NCBI RefSeq assembly: GCF_900109045.1
Contig: NZ_FNYL01000012.1
Span: 1-64,000 of the forward strand
Length of the DNA: 64,000 nt
Reading direction: 5' to 3'
Source of the DNA: Dyadobacter sp. SG02
GTDB lineage: Bacteria > Bacteroidota > Bacteroidia > Cytophagales > Spirosomataceae
Below are positions 28,029 through 37,800 of the stretch, piece after piece (position 1 is the first letter of the stretch; the number at the start of each line of letters is the position of its first letter). The notes under the pieces are model-generated. The model ran no database searches and had not been told where the DNA came from. It saw only the letters and a program-made list of their open reading frames with translations. The translations under genes and the position numbers were made by a program.

Positions 28029-29225
28029 ATGCTGGAAAAGAATTACACGCTCGAATGGCTTGACTTTATCATCAATGTGACGCTGAATGAAGCCAAGACC
28101 GACGTCAGTACCCTGTCTTCAAAACAGTTGGAAACGATTGTGGAGAAAGCGCAGGAGGAAAAGGACCGTCACATTTCATTTCTTAAACATCAAAGCTTCA
28201 ATCTGGATTCGCGTCGTAAAATCCAGCTTTTGATCCGGCAATACCATGCGAGCCTGGTGATGCTGCTCGACCAGGCTTATGAAAACACTTCGCGTACCCA
28301 AGATGGGAATAGCATGCTGCGGCAGGCTCTGGAAAGCATTTCGGCAAGCCTGGACGAATTGCTCGGTTTTGTTGAGAACCGGTTTCACGAGTATCTGAGC
28401 CTGGACGAGCGGGCACCGGCAGCCTACCTTTCCCAGGTCAAACGTGAGATGCTAGACAGGCTGGAACTGCTCAGGCAAGAGCTGTTCGTCCGGGTTGACA
28501 ACCGGACGCTTACCGATATCGTCTTGCAAAGTCTGAACTACTTTATTTATGATTCTGAAAAAAGGCCGGTCTCGTTCCGCGAGGTGTTCTACAAAAAAGA
28601 ACTGCTTGCTGGTCTTGAGAAAATCAGCCAGGAACAGGATGAAACAACGCTGCACGGAGCTGTTGTAGAGCTACTGGTCTATCTGAATTTCAACAGCCGC
28701 AGCTTCATGAACTACTATACGCAAAAGCTGGCTCAAAAAATCAATGCTTTTGGTGCTGTACATGAAAAGATGACGGAGTTACTGTTATCTTACAAGCAAT
28801 TCAACCAGATGCACAGAAAACCGACGGTTAAACTTAATCCGCACCACGCTGACTTAAAAAAGGTGTTGGGCAACTGGTTTGCTCAGGAGATCACCTACCT
28901 GGAAAAGAAGCACCAATGGGATGTCTTGCCCCTGCAAAACCAGCAGCAGCCCCCAAAAGCGAAAAGCGACCCCTTCAAAATCATGTGTTTTCTCTCTGTC
29001 GATCAGGTCGCATTGACACTACGCGCGATGGATGCAACCCGGGTGGTGAAAGCCAAGTCTCTCAATGCGGTCATTCAGACCATAGCCCCCTACCTTTCTA
29101 CCCCACGCAAGGAAGAACTTTCGCAGGAAAGTATGCGCAATAAGTCTTACGCGTTTGAGCAGGCAGACAAGGCAATTGTGATACGGATGCTGGAGGGAAT
29201 GGTCAGCTGGATAAAAGAATATTGA
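28029..29225 (+). CDS. RteC-like mobile-element protein
   Basis: About 398 aa from the ATG at 28029 (MLEKNYTLEWLDFIIN); the upstream extension overlaps the precursor in another frame and is not protein-like. It is mostly helical. It contains VELLVYLNFNSRSFMNYYTQ, a phrase typical of Bacteroidetes ICE proteins of unknown function. A C-terminal module resembles a winged helix (LSVDQVALTLRAMDATRVVK, then TPRKEELSQESMRNKSY), similar to RteC-type excision regulators. The resemblance is from memory. A similar but shorter protein is at 61302-62174. The stop nearly overlaps the next start. Confidence 0.5.
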   Translation: MLEKNYTLEWLDFIINVTLNEAKTDVSTLSSKQLETIVEKAQEEKDRHISFLKHQSFNLDSRRKIQLLIRQYHASLVMLLDQAYENTSRTQDGNSMLRQALESISASLDELLGFVENRFHEYLSLDERAPAAYLSQVKREMLDRLELLRQELFVRVDNRTLTDIVLQSLNYFIYDSEKRPVSFREVFYKKELLAGLEKISQEQDETTLHGAVVELLVYLNFNSRSFMNYYTQKLAQKINAFGAVHEKMTELLLSYKQFNQMHRKPTVKLNPHHADLKKVLGNWFAQEITYLEKKHQWDVLPLQNQQQPPKAKSDPFKIMCFLSVDQVALTLRAMDATRVVKAKSLNAVIQTIAPYLSTPRKEELSQESMRNKSYAFEQADKAIVIRMLEGMVSWIKEY

Positions 29226-29227
29226 AA

Positions 29228-29794
29228 ATGGAAAGCCCTGCAACTCGGACCCTGTTTGACACGCTTAGTCAACTTTCCAGGATCTCGAACGAAATGCTGC
29301 TCGAACTAAGCGAACATATACAGATCGAAGAGTTCAAGAAAGATTCAGAAATCGGGCCCAAAAATATCGGTAAGAATGTGATTTATTTTGTCGCTACCGG
29401 CATGGTGAAGGCAAACTACTTCAATCGATTCGGCAAGGAGGTTGTCACTGGATTTTGGTGGGAAAAGATGTTTATTATCGCAAAGGATCATGAGGCGACT
29501 GCCGAATCGGAACACCTGATGTTTATTGAAGATACCATACTGATATCCCTTTCACCTACCTCGATCGATGTGTTGATTGGCAAATTTGGCGAGGTGACAC
29601 GGTTATCAAACAAATTAAACGCGATCGAGCGGCGAAGATTAAAGCAGCGTGCCGAAATTCTGTTACTGCCTGCCACGGAAGCTTACTCAGCGTTTCAGCA
29701 GGCATTTCCCTCGAACCGAATAAAATTACAAGACATTGCCCATTTCCTGGGAATTAGACCCTTCACGCTCAGCCGGATCAGAGCCTCCCGCTGA
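29228..29794 (+). CDS. Crp/Fnr-family regulator
   Basis: 188 aa from the ATG at 29228, 2 bp after the previous stop. The N-terminal cNMP-binding-like beta-barrel is at ~25-120 (IYFVATGMVKANYFNRFGKE, VVTGFWWEKMFII, EDTILISLSP). The C-terminal HTH is KLQDIAHFLGIRPFTLSRIR. The domain lacks the canonical cAMP-binding RxAT arrangement, as is common in Bacteroidota members, so the ligand is unknown. Its stop is close to the end of the HTH. Confidence 0.8.
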   Translation: MESPATRTLFDTLSQLSRISNEMLLELSEHIQIEEFKKDSEIGPKNIGKNVIYFVATGMVKANYFNRFGKEVVTGFWWEKMFIIAKDHEATAESEHLMFIEDTILISLSPTSIDVLIGKFGEVTRLSNKLNAIERRRLKQRAEILLLPATEAYSAFQQAFPSNRIKLQDIAHFLGIRPFTLSRIRASR

Positions 29795-29997
29795 ACGACA
29801 AGAAAAGCAACGACCTCATCGCGCTCTGCAACAAATTGAAACCAGCAAATACAACTAGATTCATGGCGCTCGCCCCGAGTAAGATGCGATGATGACCGTC
29901 CGCTAAATACCCCTTTAAGAGTGGCCCGGGCACGAATATTCAAAGGGCTTCCGAGAGGGATTTAATATCTTGAAGACGCACAAAGTACAAATCGAGC

Positions 29998-30546
29998 ATG
30001 ATAGGGATAAACCTGGAAGACACGTATGAGCCTGTGGCTGCTTCCCTGGAACGTGAAGTAGCAGTCATGGAGTTTTATTCGCCCCAAAGGGACGGAGTGG
30101 ACGAGCTGATAAAGGTTGAAATAATTCCACATCCAGATGAATTATTGCCTTCTGTTTATAACCTGGCGATGGGGCCATTGGGGGCAGACGGCAATATCGA
30201 TGACCTCGCAAGGCTGCACCATCAAAATAGCAATAAATTCTTCTCAACAATTATCCTTTTCAGCATCGCGTTTCTTGATGAGTTCCCGGACTTAATTATA
30301 GGTCTTGATGGCTCAAATGAGGTCAGAGCCTACCTCTATCACAGTATGATATTAACAAATAGAAACCATCTCGCCGATTATCTTGTTTTTGTTGGCGTGG
30401 ATTGGTACGTGAAGCTTTTAAGAAACGGGGACATAGAGCGTATGCCTGGCGGTCAGCCTTATTTCAAACCAAGGCCGGAACCATTCGACTTCAACCGCTC
30501 ACGAGGTGACTTGTACCGGTACTATCTATTGCAACCTCTTCCTTGA
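29998..30546 (+). CDS. DUF6934-like protein
   Basis: 182 aa. It has the family-like core VYNLAMGPLGADGNIDDLAR, FFSTIILFSIAFLDEFPDLI, GLDGSNEVRAYLYHSMILTN and a C-terminal DWYVKLLRNGD. Function is unknown. A 59-aa basic protein gene follows after 34 bp. The small two-gene arrangement is reminiscent of toxin-antitoxin pairs, but no toxin motif is seen. The DUF name is from memory. Confidence 0.6.
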   Translation: MIGINLEDTYEPVAASLEREVAVMEFYSPQRDGVDELIKVEIIPHPDELLPSVYNLAMGPLGADGNIDDLARLHHQNSNKFFSTIILFSIAFLDEFPDLIIGLDGSNEVRAYLYHSMILTNRNHLADYLVFVGVDWYVKLLRNGDIERMPGGQPYFKPRPEPFDFNRSRGDLYRYYLLQPLP

Positions 30547-30580
30547 TTTGATCCACGGAAACTTTCTATTATATTTAGAC

Positions 30581-30757
30581 ATGAAACCGAGCATCCAAAA
30601 AAAAATAGCCCAATTCAAGAGACTTTCTGAAACCGGTAAATTTCAGGCGGTCACTCCATCCAGGACAAAGGCAAAGGACTCGCTGTCCATAGCGATACGT
30701 TCCAAAAAGGATGCCGATATTTTTATCGCCGAAGTTAGATCCGCCCACAAATCCTAG
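30581..30757 (+). CDS. Small basic protein, partner of the DUF6934-like gene
   Basis: 58 aa from the ATG at 30581; the frame extends upstream without a better start. Basic and polar (MKPSIQKKIAQFKRLSETGK, then SLSIAIRSKKDADIFIAEVR). It starts 34 bp after the DUF6934-like stop, likely in one transcript, with a TATTATATTTAG AT-rich stretch just before it. No known family. Confidence 0.5.
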   Translation: MKPSIQKKIAQFKRLSETGKFQAVTPSRTKAKDSLSIAIRSKKDADIFIAEVRSAHKS

Positions 30758-31324
30758 ACCGACGTTTGAGGGTATATTCAACGGCGAATCATACAAATAA
30801 TCTCAAACCACTGTCCCCGGTAATTCGGTCCAGTTTAGCCAGTTGCTCGGTTCGGCCATTTTCTTCGATCTCAATTCTCTTCTTTTGCAGACAGGGTATC
30901 GTTTTTGTTTCTAAAAAAACTTTCGCCCAGCAATGATTAAACGGCGAGCACATTGCTCACCCCCTATTAGCCTATACTCTCTAGCCTGTATCTGAAAACT
31001 TGCAGTCTATCCGGCAACACAATACGCTGCTCACGGAATAGACTATGCTCGTAAAAAGCGTAGCTACCCTAGCGACAGAACGCCTGTACCTTCCTAAAAC
31101 CTCCCACAAAACGAAGGTTAATCAAAACGTCCGCCTGCGTTGATGGCTTCTCTATTGCCTCCTCCAATCGCTTTTTGCCTTTTGTGCAGTAATGTCAGAT
31201 CCGATCAAACCTAATTTTAGCCAAGTAACTCACTGACAACGATATTCTATTTGGCCAAATGAATCAGGAGAAAGCCGAAACCTGCAAGAAGTAGGCACAA
31301 CGTTCACATTTAATCATCAGAACA
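30758..31324. other. Intergenic region
   Basis: About 570 bp without a supportable gene on either strand. No strong hairpins or repeats were recognised. The last ~100 bp presumably contain the promoter of the small secreted peptides. Confidence 0.3.
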
Positions 31325-31591
31325 ATGAAAATGAAGCGCATTTTTTTGTCGGTTGTGGCAGCTGTCGCAATCTTCGGGGCATCCTTTGCCATCAATCACC
31401 CCAAACCTGTGTTGGTCGAATTCACTGTGACGGCCGAGGACGCGCAATACTACACTGTTTCCAGCTCACCAGACCCCGACTGTACCACGGAAGGGGAACA
31501 AGTTTGCCGGATCAGCACGTCAGCCTCTCCGGATTCGCAAAACAGAATCCTTAAGACGCAGGCTACTGCAACAGGGTGGAAACCTGAATAA
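31325..31591 (+). CDS. Small exported protein 1 of a paralogous pair (DUF6520-like)
   Basis: 88 aa (86 if the second ATG at 31331 is used). Signal peptide MKRIFLSVVAAVAIFGASFA, then a short mature part with two Cys in C-x7-C (CTTEGEQVC) followed by RISTSASPDSQNRILKTQ. The next gene repeats the same pattern. It resembles short DUF6520-type secreted peptides often found in series in Bacteroidota. Function is unknown. The adjacent convergent operon encodes a thioredoxin-like protein and a SusC/SusD pair, which could act on or transport such peptides. That is inference. Confidence 0.65.
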   Translation: MKMKRIFLSVVAAVAIFGASFAINHPKPVLVEFTVTAEDAQYYTVSSSPDPDCTTEGEQVCRISTSASPDSQNRILKTQATATGWKPE

Positions 31592-31652
31592 AAGAAAGAT
31601 CAGGAGGGAGAATTCCCTCCTGATTCCTGATTTAGCTATATATATATAAACC

Positions 31653-31919
31653 TTGACTATGAAAACTTTGTACATTCTATTTGTTGCGGCATTGGGACTA
31701 CACCTTTTGGATGTAACACCCTCATGCATGCGGGCAATGGCAAATGAATACTATGTTGAGTCTGAGACTATGGATTACTACATCGTCACATCGATTCCTG
31801 CACCGAGCTGTAGTCCGACGGGGCCTATCCCCTGCCGGATTTCAACAGCATCAACACCTGATTCGCAGGGCCGGATTCAAAAAACGGCGGCGATCATTAT
31901 CGCCTGGCAGCCATACTAG
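31653..31919 (+). CDS. Small exported protein 2 of a paralogous pair (DUF6520-like)
   Basis: 88 aa. Signal peptide MKTLYILFVAALGLHLLDV (an extra Cys and Met lie near the predicted cleavage), then DYYIVTSIPAPSC and C-x7-C (CSPTGPIPC) followed by RISTASTPDSQGRIQKTA. Alignment to the previous gene covers the whole mature part, so the pair arose by duplication. The gap between them is 61 bp. Confidence 0.65.
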   Translation: MTMKTLYILFVAALGLHLLDVTPSCMRAMANEYYVESETMDYYIVTSIPAPSCSPTGPIPCRISTASTPDSQGRIQKTAAIIIAWQPY

Positions 31920-31930
31920 TTCTGGGATGG

Positions 31931-31954
31931 GCGGGGCTACCGAGGTAGCCCCGC
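31931..31954. terminator. Strong hairpin between convergent genes
   Basis: GCGGGGCTAC (31931-31940) pairs perfectly with GTAGCCCCGC (31945-31954) over a 4-nt loop. No T-run follows on either strand, so termination efficiency is uncertain. It lies between the second small exported protein and the 3' end of the sus operon. Confidence 0.6.
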
Positions 31955-31961
31955 TCCATGC

Positions 31962-33413
31962 CTAACGGGTGCTCAATTCTATTAATTTTTGCTTTAAAGT
32001 TACAGGATCGCGTAACTCCTTCGAATTGAAATTTGCGATATTCCCTTCTGGATCAATAACTATCAGGGTAGGAAACGAATCTATTCCGTAATGACTCAAC
32101 AGTTCATGTTTGCTGCCAGCCCCCCCGGTATAAAGATTTGTTGCAAGGTCTGATGTGTACCTTCCTCCTTTAACACTCTTTATCCAGGACTCCTTTCCTG
32201 CATCAATAGAAATAGCAACAAATGCAATATTTTGGCCTTGCATTTCCTGCTCGACCTTCGAGAGAACCTTATTGTAAAAATTTACACACCCACCACAGCC
32301 GGTATACCAAAAATCAATCAGCACAGCCCTCCCTTTGAAGCTGGATAGGTTAACCAATTTTCCATTGGTATCAGGCAGCTCAAAATTGAGCATCTTGTTC
32401 CCAACACCTCTTCCGCTAACCGAATTGATAACCTGCTGACAATCGGTATCTGCAACGCTAGTCAAAATAGAGGGAATGATCTTACCCATATTTTGGGCCT
32501 GACCGTATACGAGCAAATAGGTCGTCAACCGGTCCGAGAGCAGGCTGGACCGCTGATTCAACCGAAGAGTTAGCAGCGAATCCGAGTTAGTCCTGCCATT
32601 TTTGGCGATCATCCCGAGCATCTGTCTTTCAAACCAGTAATGGACATAAGACTGGCTTTGCGTCAGGACTTTTTCGTCAATTCCCCTATCAAAGAATTTG
32701 TCAAGTTTTGCTAACGTCGCATATCGCTGCTCTCGATTCATCTGCCCGATTTGTTGTTTGATTTCAGCCAGCTTTTCCACTGGATGACGGAAGATGATTT
32801 CGGCCTTCAGTAGTTGGTACTCGGCCTGACTCAAAGATTCTCTGAAAGAATCGAGCACTTCCAAGCCAGCATTGATTCTTCTCACATCAGGCTCAGCAAG
32901 ATTCTGCCGATCATCAATTGTTAGCTCAGTCCAATAAAAGGCTGAATCAGACAGCGCTTTTGCCCTGTGCCGGACGGATTCTTTACCAATGAACTGATAG
33001 CTGAAATCAAAATTTGCCTGGTTCATTTGCGGAGCGCTCGTTGTTCTCTTTCTGATATGAATCAAAAGAGATTCATCCCCTTGCCAGTAGTAGTTAGACA
33101 GGATGGTATTGAACTTAAAATGGCTGCCTTTCAAATTGGGATAGTCATTAACATCTAAGCGCTTTAAAATAGAAAACCTTACTGGCGAGTGTAAATCCAC
33201 ACAAAAGTGGTAGGTCCCATCACCAGAGCGAACGGCTGATACCATACTGGGCTTAATCACGCGGGGAAAGAATGTATCGTAGTACTGTAAAAAAAGCGTG
33301 TCGCCCATGCTTGCCCTTTCGTAGGTAACGGTGATATCCATTTTCATTGCGAGCAGCTGTATATGCAACCCTGTCAGCAGGGTCGCAAGAATTATTTTTT
33401 TCATATCAATCAT
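31962..33413 (-). CDS. TlpA-family thioredoxin-like protein of the sus operon
   Basis: 483 aa (480 if the Met at 33404 is used, which gives a cleaner signal peptide MKKIILATLLTGLHIQLLA). Residues ~25-330 form a DUF4369-like/helical N-terminal part. The thioredoxin fold is at ~340-483: FELPDTNGKLVNLSSFKGRA, redox motif WYTGCGGCVNFYNK (CGGC, where E. coli thioredoxin has CGPC) and a cis-Pro loop DSFPTLIVID. It is periplasmic and likely reduces or isomerises disulfides. It is third in the operon, 8 bp after susD, a common Bacteroidota arrangement. Confidence 0.85.
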   Translation of the reverse strand: MIDMKKIILATLLTGLHIQLLAMKMDITVTYERASMGDTLFLQYYDTFFPRVIKPSMVSAVRSGDGTYHFCVDLHSPVRFSILKRLDVNDYPNLKGSHFKFNTILSNYYWQGDESLLIHIRKRTTSAPQMNQANFDFSYQFIGKESVRHRAKALSDSAFYWTELTIDDRQNLAEPDVRRINAGLEVLDSFRESLSQAEYQLLKAEIIFRHPVEKLAEIKQQIGQMNREQRYATLAKLDKFFDRGIDEKVLTQSQSYVHYWFERQMLGMIAKNGRTNSDSLLTLRLNQRSSLLSDRLTTYLLVYGQAQNMGKIIPSILTSVADTDCQQVINSVSGRGVGNKMLNFELPDTNGKLVNLSSFKGRAVLIDFWYTGCGGCVNFYNKVLSKVEQEMQGQNIAFVAISIDAGKESWIKSVKGGRYTSDLATNLYTGGAGSKHELLSHYGIDSFPTLIVIDPEGNIANFNSKELRDPVTLKQKLIELSTR

Positions 33414-33421
33414 CTGATTTA

Positions 33422-34810
33422 TTAACGTGGATTTTGTTCAACCGCGCTGAGCACGATTTCCTGGTCGGGCAGGGGGAACACCCATTTGGGATCACCGGTA
33501 GCCAACTCAAAGCGCTTGCCCTCAAAAAAATGAACGATCGGTGAGACAGGGGGCATGCGCCGCAAATCTTCCCATCGGAGTTGACCTGTAAAGGCCAGTT
33601 CCTTGCGCCGTTCGGACAAAATCAAATCCAGCGTATGCTGGTCACTCAGGTGGCTATACGGTTTAAAACTCCCTTTCTTAAACCTGGCCAAAAGCAGGGT
33701 ATTAAGCTTTGCCAGGCCCCGCTCAGCATTACCAGTCCTTGCCAGGGATTCAGCAAAAATAAGGGTTAGCTCATTGGTAGCGATCCCACCAAAATTGTAA
33801 TAAGTACCGCTATACGAGCCTGTAAACTGTGGAAGGCCTTTTGCATCAATCTTAAAGAACAAAGATTTTCGCAGATCAGTCGAAGCGTAGGATGCATACA
33901 GCACGCTGTCAACGTTGGCAACGCCATACACCGGCCATATCGAGGCCCAGCTTTGGGCGTTTGCATAAAATACAATTTCTGGGTTCTGGTGTGGAACTGA
34001 ATAGGCAGGAAACACAAATGGCTCTTTGGGTTTGATAGCGCTGCTGTTGAAATCAAGCATACCAGGGTTTTCACCTAAGGCCTCTGATGAATACCTGGCC
34101 GCATTCTCATAATCCTTCATTGCCAGATAAACCTTGGCCAGCAAACCGCGCGCGGCGGCTTTTCCGGGCCGTGTCAGGTGGGCGGGAGTCTGCGGCAATA
34201 ATTCAATCGCCTGCTTTAAATCGCCGAGCATAAACTCGTAAGTCTGTGCGACCGACGACCGCTTGACGACAAGGTTCGGGTCAGATGAGTTCCGAAGCTG
34301 CAAGCCCTGGTCGCTGGCGGCGGTAGCTTGTTGGTATGATTTACAAAATAGTTGTGAGAGCCCATAGTAAGCAAATGCTCTGTGGAATAGCGCTTGCCCC
34401 CGGATATTATTCCAACGCTGCTGATCTATACCAGCGCTCTTTAAATTGTCCAGGCCTTCCAGGACGACATTAACGGCAGAAATCCTGATATACGGCGTAG
34501 CAAACTCGACTGCCGAAGAAGTCTGAAAAATGTCTTTGACCCACAGGTAGGCATTTCGTTCGATCTGGCCGGCGGCCGAAAGGTTCTTTTCGGTCAGGTA
34601 TAAGTTATCCGTACCTAGCAATCCAAGCATGGGATAACCGGTGTTAAAAGAATTAGAATTATCCAAAACGGCTTGCAAGTCTGCCAAGGTTTTCGGTGAC
34701 ACATCAGACAGGTTCCGTTTTACGTCCAGCCATTCATTTTGCTTTTGGCACGAGGCCAGGCCCAAACAAGCCGCGATGAGCACTATTAGGTACTGCATAA
34801 ATTTTTCCAT
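33422..34810 (-). CDS. RagB/SusD-family nutrient-binding outer-membrane lipoprotein
   Basis: 462 aa. Lipoprotein signal peptide with lipobox LASC (Cys ~21). Tetratricopeptide-like helices follow: GQALFHRAFAYYGLSQLFCK, GKAAARGLLAKVYLAMKDYE and the C-terminal LILSERRKELAFTGQLRWED block, all typical of SusD. It forms the lid of the SusC channel and binds substrate. It is somewhat shorter than many SusD proteins (~500-550). The gene lies 12 bp after susC. Confidence 0.9.
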   Translation of the reverse strand: MEKFMQYLIVLIAACLGLASCQKQNEWLDVKRNLSDVSPKTLADLQAVLDNSNSFNTGYPMLGLLGTDNLYLTEKNLSAAGQIERNAYLWVKDIFQTSSAVEFATPYIRISAVNVVLEGLDNLKSAGIDQQRWNNIRGQALFHRAFAYYGLSQLFCKSYQQATAASDQGLQLRNSSDPNLVVKRSSVAQTYEFMLGDLKQAIELLPQTPAHLTRPGKAAARGLLAKVYLAMKDYENAARYSSEALGENPGMLDFNSSAIKPKEPFVFPAYSVPHQNPEIVFYANAQSWASIWPVYGVANVDSVLYASYASTDLRKSLFFKIDAKGLPQFTGSYSGTYYNFGGIATNELTLIFAESLARTGNAERGLAKLNTLLLARFKKGSFKPYSHLSDQHTLDLILSERRKELAFTGQLRWEDLRRMPPVSPIVHFFEGKRFELATGDPKWVFPLPDQEIVLSAVEQNPR

Positions 34811-34822
34811 TGCGATGACACA

Positions 34823-37800
34823 TTAAAAGCTGGTTCTAAAACCTAGCGATATGGATGAAGGTGGTAAAAGCTGATGCCGCGAGGTAAGACTGACATAGTC
34901 CGGGTCAAGCCCCTGTTGGTTGGCACGCCAAACGACTCCCAAATTGGTCGCATACAAGTACAATTGCGCCGCCTTCAGACGCTTTAAAATCGATCCCAGA
35001 TCAAATGCAACCCTTATATCCTGCAAGCGTACGTGGTCCCCTTTCTCGACCAGCACGGAAGAATACTGGTAAAATGTATTACGCTGGGCATTCGACGGGT
35101 AGATCAAAGCAGGAACGCTTGTGGCACTTTCATCACCGGGGGTCTGCCACCGGTCATTGTAATCTTGGTGCGCCTTTCCAGCCAAGACATCCGCATAATT
35201 CAGACCAATCGAAGTTCTGCGAAAAACGTAACCTAATTTGTAAGTAAGATTAACGGATAAGGACCAGGGGCCAAGGGTGAAGTCATTTCGGATTGACCCG
35301 AACCAGGTGGGTACTCCTGAGCCTTTGTAATCGAGGCTGTCAGGTTGAAAATTGGAAATGATCTTCGCATATTCTTTACTTTTCTCGCCATTCAGATTAC
35401 CCAAAGGGTCTCCATTCGGATCGATTCCATTCCACTTGTATCCATAAATAGCATACAACGGCTTTCCCTTCACTCCTATCCTACCCTCGCCTTGCCCCTG
35501 AATACTTGTTGCTGTCAGGCTTACATCAAAGCGGTCCACCCGATCAGCAATATGACTTATTAGCCAGGTCGTCTGCCAACGTAGTTTGCCACGCAGGTTA
35601 TCAGTACGCAGCGTGAAGTCAAACCCTCTCGTCGTGGTTGCGGCCGAATTTCCATACATCGCCCGAAATCCCGCCGAGGGAGGCAAGCTCAAATTTTGAA
35701 CAAGATCAGCGCCCTTTTTTAGATAAAACTCAAGACTCCCGCTGAAGCGATCTGACCTACTAGCAAAATCAACAGCAAGATTCATCGTGCGAACAGTCTC
35801 CCATTGCAGGTTCGGGTTGGGAGCAAGCAGCGCGTTGATGGTTGGCAATCCCGTCAAACCGCTGTTTACATAAGTCCCGGTAACATAAACTGACCCCTGA
35901 TAGACATTTCCCGACGATCCGTACGATCCACGGATTTTGAGATAAGGCATCCAAGACGCGGCGTAAAACCTTTCTTCCGACAACTCCCACGCCGCCCCGA
36001 TCGACCACAGCGGGGTCACTTTATCATTCGTCCTGGCACCAAAAATGTTGGCGCCGTCGCGCCTTGCACTTGCAGAAAGAACATATCTTGTCTTGTACGA
36101 GTAGGACCCGTTCAAATAGTAGGAAATAAATCTGTTCATAAAGCCCTGCATGGCTCCCTCCGGCACCGGGATCAAGGCCATTCCGGACGGCTGGGTCGGC
36201 AAAGCCTTGGAAAAGTCAAGGTTATTCGCGCTGACTCCCGTCAATGGGTCGTATCCATACGAAGTCCTGTCAAAACCGGTCGTTTTCAGCTGACGCACCT
36301 CAGCACCTGCCAATAAATTAATCCCGTGAAAACCTACTGATTTGTCAAGGTTAAATTGTAAACGACCATTGTGCGAAACATAAACTGCCTCATTTAACCT
36401 TAACACGCCCCCCAACGGAACTTGGTAGGACAGGCTGCTGTCCGGGTTAATGATTGTAAACCGGTTTACCAAATCCCTGCTATAATAGGACTCAGCAGTA
36501 TTCAAGAGCTGAGCGCTTATATTTTGCCGCTCAAAAGCGTATTGGGCCTGAACCCGAAGCCATTTTGTCAGTGAATAGCTCAACGAAGACTTTATGAGAA
36601 GGTCAGTGGTCTTGCTTTTTTTGCTGCCGATTGCTGCCTCTTGCAAAGGACGGTACTCCCAATCCTGAAATCCTGCGTCCAGGGCACGGGTTTTAAACCC
36701 AGAATCAAAATCTTTGACGATCTCTAGTGGGTTTCCGAGCGCATCGGCGAGCTGGGTATACGGATAAAGGTCTGAGTACTTCCCGCCTGGCATTATCGAT
36801 CCATACTGATTTTGGTGGTTCTGCTCCCGAACTGTAACATCACTGTAATGTAGTCCGAAGTTTAAATCCAGGCCGGTAACAGGCGTAACAGAATTTTCGG
36901 TAGTTAGCGTAATCCGGTTATCCCCATTACCGATCACGGCATGCCGGTTATAATCGTAGCCTGCGGAAACCCTGTAAGTTGATCTGGCGGCGCCCCCGCT
37001 GAGCGAGAGCGCATATTGCTGGCGGGCCTGCTTTTGATATACCCACCGCTGAAAATCACGCCTCACATCTGAATTGGATAATGTTGCGAGCTGTTGCTGC
37101 GCCGATTCCGGCGTAATCTCGCCTGACCTCTCGGCAGCTAGTATTGATACCGCGGGAGATATGACAGGGCGATTAGCCATACCTGCAATGTCGGTATCAA
37201 AATAGCCCCGGCTATAAAGCTGCCGCTCGACGTCGATATAGCTGGCCGCATCCAGATAATTGGCATCCGCAAATAGGTCCGGTTTTCCGACAAATCCCAG
37301 GTTTGCCGTCAGTTCGGCTTTTATCGGTTGGCTGCGGTTTCCTTTCTTTGTTACTATCACAATTACGCCATTGCCGGCACGCGCGCCCCAAATCGAGGCT
37401 GCGGCAGCGTCCCTGAGAATGGTCATCGATTCAACATCGTTGGGATTGATACTGGCCAGGCTCCCCTCGAACGGAAAGTTGTCGACAACAATCAAGGGAT
37501 CACGACTGACCATCGTTGACGCAGCCAGCGTACTTTCCCCCCGGATGCGGATTCCCAGATTTCGGGACAACGGGTTAGACCCGGTCGGGTTCACGGGTTG
37601 CCCCTGAAATGCAAGTCCGGATACATTTCCCACCAACCGGTCGAGCAGGTTGGTGGACACCGACCGGTTAATCAGCGCATTGTCAACTTGTATAAAGGAG
37701 CCTGTCGCCCGTTCCTTGGGAATAGTCTGATAGCCGGTAACAGCCAGTTCGTTTAGCATGGATGCGTCCGGATACATTGTCAGAACCAATCGTGCAGTTT

